A DNA stretch of 35,169 nt. Origin: Planctomycetaceae bacterium UBA2671 (GTDB lineage: Bacteria > Planctomycetota > Planctomycetia > Planctomycetales > Planctomycetaceae). Under the pieces are notes generated by a model that made no database searches, was not told where the DNA came from, and saw nothing but the letters and a program-made list of their open reading frames with translations. Made by a program: the position numbers and the translations under genes. Positions 1 through 8,435 of the stretch are shown here, in pieces. Where the stretch lies: NCBI GenBank assembly GCA_002359185.1, contig DEML01000031.1, positions 1-35,169 of the forward strand, given 5' to 3'. How positions within the stretch are numbered: position 1 is the first letter of the stretch; each line of letters begins with the position of its first letter.

Positions 1-54
1 AGTTCTACTGGTGGTTTTGATTTTGGCCACATGTCGCATCAGCTGCAATTCGAT

Positions 55-2820
55 TTACGAATTGATTTCGGGAAGTCTCAGAAAGCGATCGAGATGACCT
101 CTGAAGATTTTATCGACGCGTCCAGAACGGATGCCGGTACGACGATCACGAACGACTCCAGTCGATCCGGTTTCGTAAATCCGAATGATCCGGCCTTCGT
201 CAATAGGCCCCCTGCTCTGGTAGGCGCTTACATAAGACTTCATCAGCGGGACAAATCGTTCTTCCAGAGATTGCCGCGTTCCATCGGAGTGGACTCGCAA
301 GGAGATCATCGAGGGCTCATGAACGAACCGCGCGTTCCATTGCGGACGCTGAATCAATCGGCCGGTCACATCATGAAGAGTTTGCACATCGAAACTGATG
401 TCGTCGCTGGAGATATCGGGATTGAGCACATCCCCTGGCAGCACCTCTACCTGAATCCTCTCGCGAAGTTTTTCATTCATGTCGGAAGAACGTCTGGTCA
501 ATTCGTGAATGCCATTTTCTTCCAGCAGATAGGCCGTCGCCCCAAGTCCGCTGATATGCAGGATCACGCTGTCGTTCATTGGCGAGTCTGTCAGCTGATC
601 AGAGATCGGTTCGCATTTGAGTTTGAATCGACGAGCCCAGGATTTATACATGGCCGCAACCCGCAGCAACCCCCCTTGCGAGTCCCCCTTGCGATTCAAA
701 ACGGAAATTGAAAGATAGGCATCCCCGAATAATGGCGATTCGCTATCCTGATGAAACATCTCAAGAAGTTGTGTGCGGATATCGAGCGTCGCCAGATCGT
801 CCTGTCCCAACTTGCGAGTTGCTTTGCGATCTGCCAGACGCCAAAGGTAATCCAGTTTCTTGGCTGCGGTTTCCAGTCGATGAATCTGGTCAGAAATGAA
901 CTCGGCTTCCTCGCGATTATCCCAGAAGCCCGGGATAGCCGTTCTCGCCAGAAGATTGGTTTTGCGAGCCGACCAGCCTGTGGACTGCTCACGCAATTTT
1001 TGCACACGTTCTCGAATCCGATCCAGCTCATCTAACTCGGCAATTTGAAACGGTACTGGAACCTGCTCGTCATCTTTAATTGGCGATTCGATTTCGATAC
1101 TGATTTGTCGTTGCCGGGCAGAAAGATGGATCATCGATTCTGCTGGGACTTTTCCAGTAACCAGTTTGCGAGCCAGCGGCATGATCAGGAGACGCTCGAT
1201 GACGCGTTTGAGCGGACGAGCCCCGAATGTCCGAGAATAACCTTCACGAAGGAGCAGGGGAAAGACATCGGGTGCGATATTGATCGTCAGATTTCTTCCC
1301 GTCACTCCGGATCGTTTCAAAACGCGATCGACTTCGAGACGTGCGATTTTCTCGGCTGTATCTTTCGTGAGTGGCCGGAAGACGACGACGCGGTCAATGC
1401 GATTAATGAACTCTGGTCGGAATGTATGCCCCAACTCGCGATGAATTTCAGTATCCAGACTTTCCTGTTGTTCATTCTGACCGAACCCAAACGAAGGTTC
1501 CTCGGAAATCTGACCTCCGACATTGGAAGTCATGATGATAATTGAGCGACGAAAGTCTGCTGTTTTTCCCTGGCCATCCGTGAGACGACCTGCATCGAAA
1601 AGCTGCAGGCACAGGTCGTACACATTGATGTGTGCCTTCTCGATTTCATCCAGCAAAATAATAGAGAAGGGCTGTTTGCGTACGATAGTCGTCAGGACTC
1701 CCGCGCGTCCTTTGCCACCATTGAGCCGTTCAAAGCCATCGTAGGTGGCAAATTCACTCATATCAATTCGAGAAAGTCGTTTCGCATCGCCGAAGCAATA
1801 CTCGGCCAACGAGCGGGCCATTTCCGTTTTCCCGACTCCGGTCGGTCCCACGAAGAGCATCACCCCGTACGGTTTCCCGGGATCGGTTAGTCGAGACTTG
1901 ATCAAAGTGACAATATCGACTGCGGCGTTGACAGCTTCCGGTTGACCAATCACTTTTTCTTCGAAAAATGCACGCACTTCTTTCAGATTTAATGGGATCT
2001 GGTCATCAAGCAAATGCGTGGAGACACCTGTCGACTTTTCAATGACCGAAAGGATTTGCTGATCGCTGGGAAGGTCATTTCCTTCGGTTCGATTCGCGAG
2101 AACTTGACGCAAAAGTCCCACAATGCGACCGGGGTTTTCCAGCCCGGCTTGTGAAAATTCCGAGAGTTCAAAAACACGATCGACAAAAGCGGCACTCGGC
2201 TTTAAATCGGCTTCTTTGATCACTTCGCAGGCAATCAGCTTGGTCAGTTCGTCATCGGCGGCCTTGAGAGTGATTTGCTGAAAGAGTCTTTTCAGTGCTG
2301 GATTTGCAGCAAATCCTTCCTGAAGTTCTTCCTCACTGCTTTCTCCCAGAATGACAATCTTTCCCTGTTCGATGTGGGGGATCAAAGCTGAAGCAACATT
2401 GTTATCTGAAGAAGATGACCTCCCGACAGTCGTGATTTCATGGAGAGCAGGAATGTAGAGTATGACTTTGTTCGGCTTGGAAATTGCATGCAGAAGATTT
2501 GATAACTGAGTTTCCCATTCGCCGAGATATCTCGTCCCTTTCAGAAACTCTGTCGGCGTGATTTGCGCGATTGTCCAACCGGTATCCTGTTCAACCAACT
2601 GATGAGCCAGTTCGTAAATCAAGGCCGTCTTGCCGGTTCCCGATTCGCCTGTGAGAACCGCACAGCGAGCATTGTCATCCAGAAGGATTTCCCGGAGATC
2701 CTGCACGAGGTTCTCGCGATGCCAGGCGCGAGGCAATTTTGCGAGCACGGCTGAATCCGTGAGGATCGTGCCGAGAGATTCGAGCAGACTGTAGTCGCTG
2801 CCAGAGAGTTCAGAGGACAT
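55..2820 (-). CDS. ClpA/B-type AAA+ ATPase fused to a degenerate RF2-like release factor domain
   Basis: The 921-residue protein has two AAA+ modules and an extra C-terminal region. There is no Clp N-domain and no ClpB-type middle domain. Ring 1 (about 30-270) has Walker A GESGTGKT (58-65) and a pore-loop-like TRYLGEW (Tyr98), but its Walker B position reads ILYIPALH, so the catalytic acidic pair is lost. Ring 2 (about 280-575) has GPTGVGKT (325-332), LLDEIEKA (389-396), TSNVGG, FRPEFINRID and the sensor-2 GARPLKR, but the usual GYVG pore loop is replaced by a shorter NGGKGRAG. Residues about 592-921 align co-linearly with the RF2 encoded at 25018-26134: PGFWDN (630-635), then DAYLSI, MYKSW and IHELTRR. 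The positions of SPF and GGQ read SSD and TGR. Family knowledge says the AAA part should remodel or thread proteins and that RF2 enters the ribosomal A site. Coupling of the two is my inference. The ATG start lacks a strong ribosome binding site. Confidence 0.9.
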   Translation of the reverse strand: MSSELSGSDYSLLESLGTILTDSAVLAKLPRAWHRENLVQDLREILLDDNARCAVLTGESGTGKTALIYELAHQLVEQDTGWTIAQITPTEFLKGTRYLGEWETQLSNLLHAISKPNKVILYIPALHEITTVGRSSSSDNNVASALIPHIEQGKIVILGESSEEELQEGFAANPALKRLFQQITLKAADDELTKLIACEVIKEADLKPSAAFVDRVFELSEFSQAGLENPGRIVGLLRQVLANRTEGNDLPSDQQILSVIEKSTGVSTHLLDDQIPLNLKEVRAFFEEKVIGQPEAVNAAVDIVTLIKSRLTDPGKPYGVMLFVGPTGVGKTEMARSLAEYCFGDAKRLSRIDMSEFATYDGFERLNGGKGRAGVLTTIVRKQPFSIILLDEIEKAHINVYDLCLQLFDAGRLTDGQGKTADFRRSIIIMTSNVGGQISEEPSFGFGQNEQQESLDTEIHRELGHTFRPEFINRIDRVVVFRPLTKDTAEKIARLEVDRVLKRSGVTGRNLTINIAPDVFPLLLREGYSRTFGARPLKRVIERLLIMPLARKLVTGKVPAESMIHLSARQRQISIEIESPIKDDEQVPVPFQIAELDELDRIRERVQKLREQSTGWSARKTNLLARTAIPGFWDNREEAEFISDQIHRLETAAKKLDYLWRLADRKATRKLGQDDLATLDIRTQLLEMFHQDSESPLFGDAYLSISVLNRKGDSQGGLLRVAAMYKSWARRFKLKCEPISDQLTDSPMNDSVILHISGLGATAYLLEENGIHELTRRSSDMNEKLRERIQVEVLPGDVLNPDISSDDISFDVQTLHDVTGRLIQRPQWNARFVHEPSMISLRVHSDGTRQSLEERFVPLMKSYVSAYQSRGPIDEGRIIRIYETGSTGVVRDRRTGIRSGRVDKIFRGHLDRFLRLPEINS

Positions 2821-3018
2821 GAGCGTGACCGGACCGCCAGGGGCGACTTCAAGAAAACGCGGGGAGATGAGGACCTTCTGAGTGTGTGAATCGCTATCTT
2901 TCGATTATGCGCCAGTCCCCCTGCTCTTTTCAAACTGTAGCGACATGAAATTAAAAAAGATTTATTAGATTCTTTCCCAGTTCACAATTTTTGGACAATC
3001 CTGGATTCATAGATATCT

Positions 3019-3086
3019 GTAGGTCAGGCACTGCCTGACGAAATGTGCGTACGACCTTGAAAGTCGTCAGGCAGTGCCTGACCTAC
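3019..3086. repeat. Intergenic twin-hairpin inverted repeat (element a)
   Basis: Two perfect 22-base inverted arms (3019-3040 and 3065-3086) are separated by 24 bases. Each arm also contains its own palindrome, GTCAGGCA-C-TGCCTGAC. The arm begins GTAGG, as in the element at 29720-29819. It could fold as one long hairpin or two small ones. No long T-run follows, so it is not an obvious terminator. Confidence 0.9.
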
Positions 3087-3288
3087 ACCTGATTTAACAA
3101 AAATGTTCCAAGGAAGATCATTGGAACGAGATCATGAATGGAAAATTAAAACGAATCGATCATATCAGGTCTAAATTTTGTGCATGGTCATTTCGCTTTC
3201 TCTCTAATAAAACATGGTGATTTTCTGAAAAAACCTTATGATGTCTGGAAGATTCTGTGCAGCTCTGCGTTACGAAAGTGACAATTCA

Positions 3289-3308
3289 TTTCAGGATCAA
3301 TCCTGAAA
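3289..3308. promoter_or_regulatory. 20-base palindrome upstream of the SHD1 gene
   Basis: TTTCAGGAT and ATCCTGAAA flank a two-base centre. It lies 76 bases before the GTG start of the SHD1 gene. The position suits an operator. No regulator can be named. Confidence 0.4.
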
Positions 3309-3332
3309 CAAGTTTTAAGATTACTCGATTAC

Positions 3333-3363
3333 CAAATTGATAAAGGCTGAGTTTATCAATTTG
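3333..3363. promoter_or_regulatory. Perfect 12-bp inverted repeat just before the SHD1 ribosome binding site
   Basis: CAAATTGATAAA and TTTATCAATTTG are separated by seven bases and end six bases before the GAGGAGA ribosome binding site of the gene starting at 3385. It could be a repressor operator overlapping the promoter or a leader hairpin affecting translation. Confidence 0.55.
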
Positions 3364-3384
3364 TAATGAGAGGAGACGGTCGCT

Positions 3385-4710
3385 GTGAGCCAACCGAAAA
3401 GCATTAAGTGCACGCATTGTGGAACCGCACTGGGACTTCCACAAAATCTTGAACCAGAAATGCGTCTCGTCTGCGGAGCTTGTGGACACAAAATGAAAGT
3501 CCGGCAGTCGGAACCTGTTCGGGAAGTGGAGGCTCAGCCTCTTCCTGCTCCATCGACCGGAGGAGGAATTTCACCGACAACGGCCATGATCATGGCTCTT
3601 CTGCTTGTAGGAGTCGGAATTGGAATCGGGTTCGCAATGACTCAAATGAATTCGAACTCACCAGAGAACAAAGAAACGTCCTCTGTAGCAAGTGCTGATA
3701 AAAGCGAACAGGAATCAGAAACGGCTTCTGAAAATAAGAACGCTCCTGATACGAAGAATTCATCTACGGAACCGCCCTCCTCTCCTGCCTCGACGGTTAA
3801 CACTCCTGAATCTGCTGTGGATAAGCTGGCGAAAGTCTCCACCGATGATGTCAAAGCCGCTGCGAAAACTCCCCCTGCATCTGGTCGTCGCTTTCTCTCA
3901 ACTTCAGGTCGCGAGTTGGTGACAGGTGATTTTGTAAGTTTTGATGGTGCGGTCGTTGTGATCGAAACGGCTGATAAATCACAGAAACGAATTCCCATTG
4001 ATGAATTGAGAAAAGAAGATCAGGAGTTTGTCTTCAAACAGCCAGCTCAATCTCGTGCAGATCTTCCCCCAGAGAGTAAAGCTCAGCTTGCTTCCAATAA
4101 TGACTTTCCTCCGGGTGGAGCGCCCGGTGGACCACCTGCTAATTCAACTGCTCCAGCAATGAATAATCCAGACGGTCCAGATGGATCAGCAGGTCCCCCG
4201 GCTGATGCACCGCCGGGCTATCCTGTCGTCAGAGACTGGGTGAATGCGGATGGGCAGCCGATGATTCGTGGAGAATTTGCCGGGATGAAACCGGGTGATC
4301 GAGTGATAATCAAACTCCTTTCCCGAGAATGGACACCCGTAGAACCCATAGAAGGGAAAAAAATCCGTCCTTTCCGCGGCGTCTTCTGGGTTTTTTACGA
4401 AGAAGCTGCTGCCGGCCCGGGTCAGAAAGGAGTTGTCATGGTGCGTGTAGGTGAGGCAACCATCCCTGGACATTCATTGAGCTGGATCGACATCCCTCTC
4501 AACTCCTTTTCAGAGCCGGACCAGGAATATCTGGGAGCCATTGAAAGTCTGAGAAATTATGCCTCCGTTCCCAATAACAAATTTCTGCACTTTCAAATTC
4601 CGATTCATGAGTTGTCCCAACCTGATCAGGACTATGTGCTATCTGAACTCAATCCCCGTCCGCGAACTCCACCAGAATCGCCACAGCCACTGTTTGGTCC
4701 ACCGCAGTAG
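3385..4710 (+). CDS. Zinc-ribbon, single-TM protein with SHD1-like domains
   Basis: The protein has 441 residues and starts at GTG with a good GAGGAGA ribosome binding site. An N-terminal zinc ribbon (Cys9, Cys12, Cys30, Cys33) precedes one membrane helix (about 65-85, rich in Gly, Val and Ile). An acidic Ser/Glu/Pro-rich linker follows, then an SHD1-like segment (about 168-218; RRFLSTSGRELVTGDFVSF through IPIDELRKEDQEFV). After a Pro/Gly linker, a longer C-terminal region (about 280-420) starts RDWVNADGQPMIRGEF and ends with ELSQPDQDYV, suggesting a second, diverged SHD1-like copy with an insertion. SHD1 domains are common in planctomycete membrane and exported proteins, but their bacterial role is not known. 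It precedes the WD40-caspase gene by 137 bases, so the two may be functionally linked. No enzymatic motif is visible. Confidence 0.8.
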   Translation: MSQPKSIKCTHCGTALGLPQNLEPEMRLVCGACGHKMKVRQSEPVREVEAQPLPAPSTGGGISPTTAMIMALLLVGVGIGIGFAMTQMNSNSPENKETSSVASADKSEQESETASENKNAPDTKNSSTEPPSSPASTVNTPESAVDKLAKVSTDDVKAAAKTPPASGRRFLSTSGRELVTGDFVSFDGAVVVIETADKSQKRIPIDELRKEDQEFVFKQPAQSRADLPPESKAQLASNNDFPPGGAPGGPPANSTAPAMNNPDGPDGSAGPPADAPPGYPVVRDWVNADGQPMIRGEFAGMKPGDRVIIKLLSREWTPVEPIEGKKIRPFRGVFWVFYEEAAAGPGQKGVVMVRVGEATIPGHSLSWIDIPLNSFSEPDQEYLGAIESLRNYASVPNNKFLHFQIPIHELSQPDQDYVLSELNPRPRTPPESPQPLFGPPQ

Positions 4711-4786
4711 AGCTTAATTGTAGCAACAGACTCCGCATGGAATCGATAAATTCGGTTCACTATTCCCTTTCACTTCGGACTTTTTT

Positions 4787-4826
4787 ATTGTAAGAGTCGG
4801 ATCCATTTGTTTCCGATTCTCACAAT
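4787..4826. promoter_or_regulatory. Imperfect inverted repeat before the WD40-caspase gene
   Basis: Fifteen-base arms (4787-4801 and 4812-4826) with two non-identical positions surround a ten-base loop. The repeat ends 21 bases before the ATG at 4848. A T-run precedes it but none follows, so it does not look like a terminator for the upstream gene. An operator or leader structure is more likely. Confidence 0.4.
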
Positions 4827-4847
4827 AATCTAAACGGAAGCGAAATT

Positions 4848-7800
4848 ATGCGCTGTGTGCTCGCAATACCCTTTCTGCTCATTTTTGTCTTTCCTCTATC
4901 AGCATCTCATGCTGAACCTGTCGTCAAGCAGCCGTTTTTGGATGGTGGACCTCCGCGATTTGTTCTGGATAAACGAGGGCCTTCAGGAGTGACACACGGT
5001 TTCGGGTTCTCTCCCGACAGTAGTCTCCTCTACACCGCAGGCGTGGATAAATGTGTCGAAGTCTGGCAATTTCAACGGGATCCTGCGGCCGAACCGAATG
5101 AATTAGGACAGCTACGACTCCTGCAGATCAAATCGATTCCCTGGGAAATCTCGCGTGGGTATCGTGGACAGATTCTGGCGATGGATTCATCGCAGGATCA
5201 TCTGGCGATCGGTGGATACGCCGCTCGTACTACTGGCGATATCATTTTGATCGATCGAAAACTGGGGCAAGTCGAACAGGCACTCCCCCCTTCCCGGATG
5301 GACGATTCATCCAATGGTCATCAGGAAACCATTCAGGATTTGAGTTTTTCGCCCGATGGTCAATCACTTGTCAGCGTCAGTCAGGATGCTGAAGTTCGCG
5401 TCTGGCAGGCTCCACGCTGGGACTCGGTCGTATTGAGAAAGGGTTTTCCAGAATATTTCAATCGCTCTCTCCCCGTTCAATTTCTGGACAATCAACATGT
5501 CGCTGTGATGGGAGCCCAGCAAATTGTAATCTGGGATATATCCCAGTCAGGTCAATTCAAATATGAAATATTGCGTGAAGTCAAAAATGATGGAGTCTCC
5601 CGAGACATTACTGCGATTTCTAAACCGGCAAATGATCAAACCTGGATCACTGCTGATCAGAGTGGATTGATCCAGCAATGGAAAGGATTTATGAAACCTC
5701 AACTGGTTCGATCCATCCGCGAACAAGGGGCAACGCCTGCAGATCTGAGTTATACACAGGATGGGCATTGGCTGGCCGTGGCGAATTTAAATCAGCAACC
5801 GGCTCTGGAACTATGGGATCTGAGCCAGTCTCCTGCCCTGCTGGTCGGAAGCTTTCAGGCTACAAAACTGGACGATCTTCCCAAATGTCGCTTCAGCCCG
5901 GATGGAAAATATCTGGCAACTCAACATGGACAGGCAGGAGTTTTTCACCTCTTTGATTTGGAAGCCGCTCAAGATGCAGGTTTGGAGAATCTACTTTCTG
6001 ATGACAACTTTCGCATCGATGTTGACCGCCAGAATCAGTTATTTACCGAAATTAATTTCGTCGCTCCAGCCCCAGAGAGTCGACAACAGCGTGACTATCA
6101 AATGGAATTGAAGAATGGTAGCGGAAACACATTTACGCTGGATTTGACACCGCTGCGATTTCGACGCGATCTGGAGCAAAGGGATGTTCAGCTCGTCACC
6201 AATGAGCAGACATCAGGGAATTGGACCTTCCATGAAAGCTTTCGATCCCGCAAAGCGAGCGAGAATTCATTGATCAATCTGGAGAATCGTGCACTTGGTC
6301 TCAAGACATCAATTGTCCTCGATCGACGAATGCAAGGACTGATGAGCGATTCCTGCTGGATCCCTGCCCCTCCCGAAGAGCAGACTCAAGAACCGATAGC
6401 AATCGCGATTGGAACCGTGAGCAATTACGGCGTTTACATTTATCGTTTGCCAACGAAGGTCGGCGAGCAGGCTCAACTGGTGCGATACTTTCGAGATCAC
6501 AGTGACGATGTGCTCTCCTTGAGTTGTTCGCATGATGGTCGAATTCTGGCTTCGAGCAGTCGGGATCAGACATTGAAGTTCTGGAACCTGAGTGGAATCG
6601 AGACTTCTGCCCCGATTCAGAATCTGCAGTGGGGAGCAATATTTGATGTTGATCAAAATCGACTTCAGGTCACAGAAGTGACCGAGGGAGGCATCGCGGA
6701 TAGTCGTGGACTGTTGCCCGGTGATCGCATTGTCCGCTTGGAATCTGCGGCTCAAAAGCGATACAGTTCTGATGTCCGGGAAATGCAAAAGATACTTCAA
6801 GATCAAATCGTCTGGGAAGATTTATATGTCCAGTGGGAACGAGGAATCGAAACCTTTGAACGACGAATCACTCCCGCCTGGGAGCCGATCGCAACGCTCT
6901 TTGTCAACGCGAATCTGCACTGGGTTGCTTACACATCGGAAGGTTACTTCAAGTCTTCTGCATTTGAAGGAGATGAACTGGTCAGTTATCTGGTCAACCG
7001 CGGACCCGGTCAACCACCGCGACTTGTCAAAGCTGCTCAACTTCGTTTGAAATATGATCGCGGCGGAACAGGAGATCGCTTTTTTGACCTTCTATTGAGG
7101 GAACGAAGTACAAACGGTACATTTCGACTCCTGAGAGAACCAACCGTATCCAATGCGGTAGAGAAACTGGCCGAGGAAATTGCCAAACTCCCGGAAATGA
7201 ATATTCTCAGGCCTTATGTCGGTGAACGCTTTGAACCTGAGGCGACGATCCCGGCTGAGGTTGAAATTCTGATGTCGGATAAATCGGGATACGAATTGAC
7301 CGATCTGGTCGTCGATCTGGATGGCATCCCCCTGCCCTCTCCCGATGTAGCCGAAAAGACAGTCGGTAGAACACGCTTGAAATGGAATCAGATCCCTCCC
7401 GATCATTGCAGTCCCATCAGCCGTTTTCGTGTGAAAGCAGTGCGTAAGGATGAGGATAATACGTTCGATCATCGTTTATTCGGAGAGGCAAGCGTCGTAT
7501 TTGCTCCACAGATCGAATTGAATCCAGCTATCCGAATTCATCTCATCCTGCTGGCCTGTAAAGACTATACGTCATCGAGTGAAGGTTACGACCCATTGCT
7601 TTTCCCCATAATTGACGCCCAGAGTATCTTGAAGATGTTTCAGCAGTTTTCGCCGCACTATCAGCTCGGAAATGTGGAATTTATTTCGAGACAAAGTTTA
7701 AATCGTAATCTACAGAAAGCAGATGTCGATGCCGCAATCAACAGAACGCAGCAGGCGATTTTGAAGCAAGCTGATGGAGACGACTCCCGCCGGGATGTCA

Positions 7801-8339
7801 TCATCGTCTTTCTCGGAGGCCATGGAGATGCCATCGATAATCACTTTGTCTTTGTGACCGAAGACGTTGTGAGTAAAGACAATGATCTGGAAAAATACGG
7901 AATTCCCTGGAGTACTTTTCAAGGCTTGAGATCAATCCCTGCACCGACAATCTTTCTGCTCGATGCCTGCCACAGCCATAATGCAACACATGACGAAACA
8001 GCTGTTCGCGAGTTCGCTCACGATGCCGACATGAGTGGCTTTTTCGTTCTCTCTGCCACCAGCGATCAGCAGGAACTTGCCAATGAAAGTGCAAACCTCA
8101 AGCATGGCTTCCTGACTTACATTATTCTCAAAGCGGCCAGCGAAGCCGATGGCATCAATCCACAAAACAATCGTTTTCAGGGAGATGTCGAGTGGCCAGA
8201 AATTGTGGAGTATGTGAATAAACAACTGCCGTTAATCTCGGGAAATGAACAGATCCCGTCGTTCGCGGCCAGCAGAGATCTTGAAAGTCAGATGTTTACC
8301 ATTCCCATGTTCCGCCCGAAAGGGGTATTGAACGACTAA
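4848..8339 (+). CDS. Exported WD40-PDZ-caspase-like (peptidase C14) protein
   Basis: The protein has 1163 residues. A signal peptide (about 1-22, ending SASHA) implies export. WD40-type repeats follow (about 45-390; for example LSFSPDGQSLVSVSQDAEVR), and another repeat sits at about 545-585 (DGRILASSSRDQTLKFW). A PDZ-like segment comes next (about 595-668, containing GGIADSRGLLPGDRIVRLES). The C-terminal quarter (about 895-1150) is a caspase fold with the dyad in VFLGGHGD (His992) and LLDACHSH (Cys1041), so it is probably active. Caspase-fold enzymes of this kind usually cut after Arg or Lys, but specificity cannot be read here. WD40 domains fused to caspases occur in planctomycetes and cyanobacteria. 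The signal peptide and the PDZ insertion are the unusual parts. A short GGAAG precedes the ATG. Confidence 0.88.
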   Translation: MRCVLAIPFLLIFVFPLSASHAEPVVKQPFLDGGPPRFVLDKRGPSGVTHGFGFSPDSSLLYTAGVDKCVEVWQFQRDPAAEPNELGQLRLLQIKSIPWEISRGYRGQILAMDSSQDHLAIGGYAARTTGDIILIDRKLGQVEQALPPSRMDDSSNGHQETIQDLSFSPDGQSLVSVSQDAEVRVWQAPRWDSVVLRKGFPEYFNRSLPVQFLDNQHVAVMGAQQIVIWDISQSGQFKYEILREVKNDGVSRDITAISKPANDQTWITADQSGLIQQWKGFMKPQLVRSIREQGATPADLSYTQDGHWLAVANLNQQPALELWDLSQSPALLVGSFQATKLDDLPKCRFSPDGKYLATQHGQAGVFHLFDLEAAQDAGLENLLSDDNFRIDVDRQNQLFTEINFVAPAPESRQQRDYQMELKNGSGNTFTLDLTPLRFRRDLEQRDVQLVTNEQTSGNWTFHESFRSRKASENSLINLENRALGLKTSIVLDRRMQGLMSDSCWIPAPPEEQTQEPIAIAIGTVSNYGVYIYRLPTKVGEQAQLVRYFRDHSDDVLSLSCSHDGRILASSSRDQTLKFWNLSGIETSAPIQNLQWGAIFDVDQNRLQVTEVTEGGIADSRGLLPGDRIVRLESAAQKRYSSDVREMQKILQDQIVWEDLYVQWERGIETFERRITPAWEPIATLFVNANLHWVAYTSEGYFKSSAFEGDELVSYLVNRGPGQPPRLVKAAQLRLKYDRGGTGDRFFDLLLRERSTNGTFRLLREPTVSNAVEKLAEEIAKLPEMNILRPYVGERFEPEATIPAEVEILMSDKSGYELTDLVVDLDGIPLPSPDVAEKTVGRTRLKWNQIPPDHCSPISRFRVKAVRKDEDNTFDHRLFGEASVVFAPQIELNPAIRIHLILLACKDYTSSSEGYDPLLFPIIDAQSILKMFQQFSPHYQLGNVEFISRQSLNRNLQKADVDAAINRTQQAILKQADGDDSRRDVIIVFLGGHGDAIDNHFVFVTEDVVSKDNDLEKYGIPWSTFQGLRSIPAPTIFLLDACHSHNATHDETAVREFAHDADMSGFFVLSATSDQQELANESANLKHGFLTYIILKAASEADGINPQNNRFQGDVEWPEIVEYVNKQLPLISGNEQIPSFAASRDLESQMFTIPMFRPKGVLND

Positions 8340-8435
8340 TAGAGTAATTATCAGTTCTGGTTCTCGTTTGCTAAAATAACTGATCGTAATCTCTTTATCA
8401 CTTCAATGTCGTGCAATAACCATTTTCTGTCTCCT

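Larger units (their letters stand above)
2821..3384. other. Divergent intergenic region between the AAA+/RF gene and the SHD1 gene
   Basis: No credible coding sequence is seen in these 564 bases. They contain a perfect twin-arm inverted repeat (3019-3086) and two palindromes close to the rightward gene (3289-3308 and 3333-3363). Promoters for both divergent genes must lie here, but I could not assign -35/-10 boxes with confidence. Confidence 0.7.

Noticed and set aside
1..54. Possible end of a gene at the left edge
   Set aside because: The 54 bases are too few to support any call.
31..711. 226-residue plus-strand ORF over the AAA+/RF gene
   Set aside because: It is antisense to the well-supported minus-strand gene and shows no recognisable domain.
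3019..3086. Possible CRISPR or IS end
   Set aside because: There is only one pair of inverted arms, with no direct repeats at regular spacing, no transposase and no target-site duplication seen.
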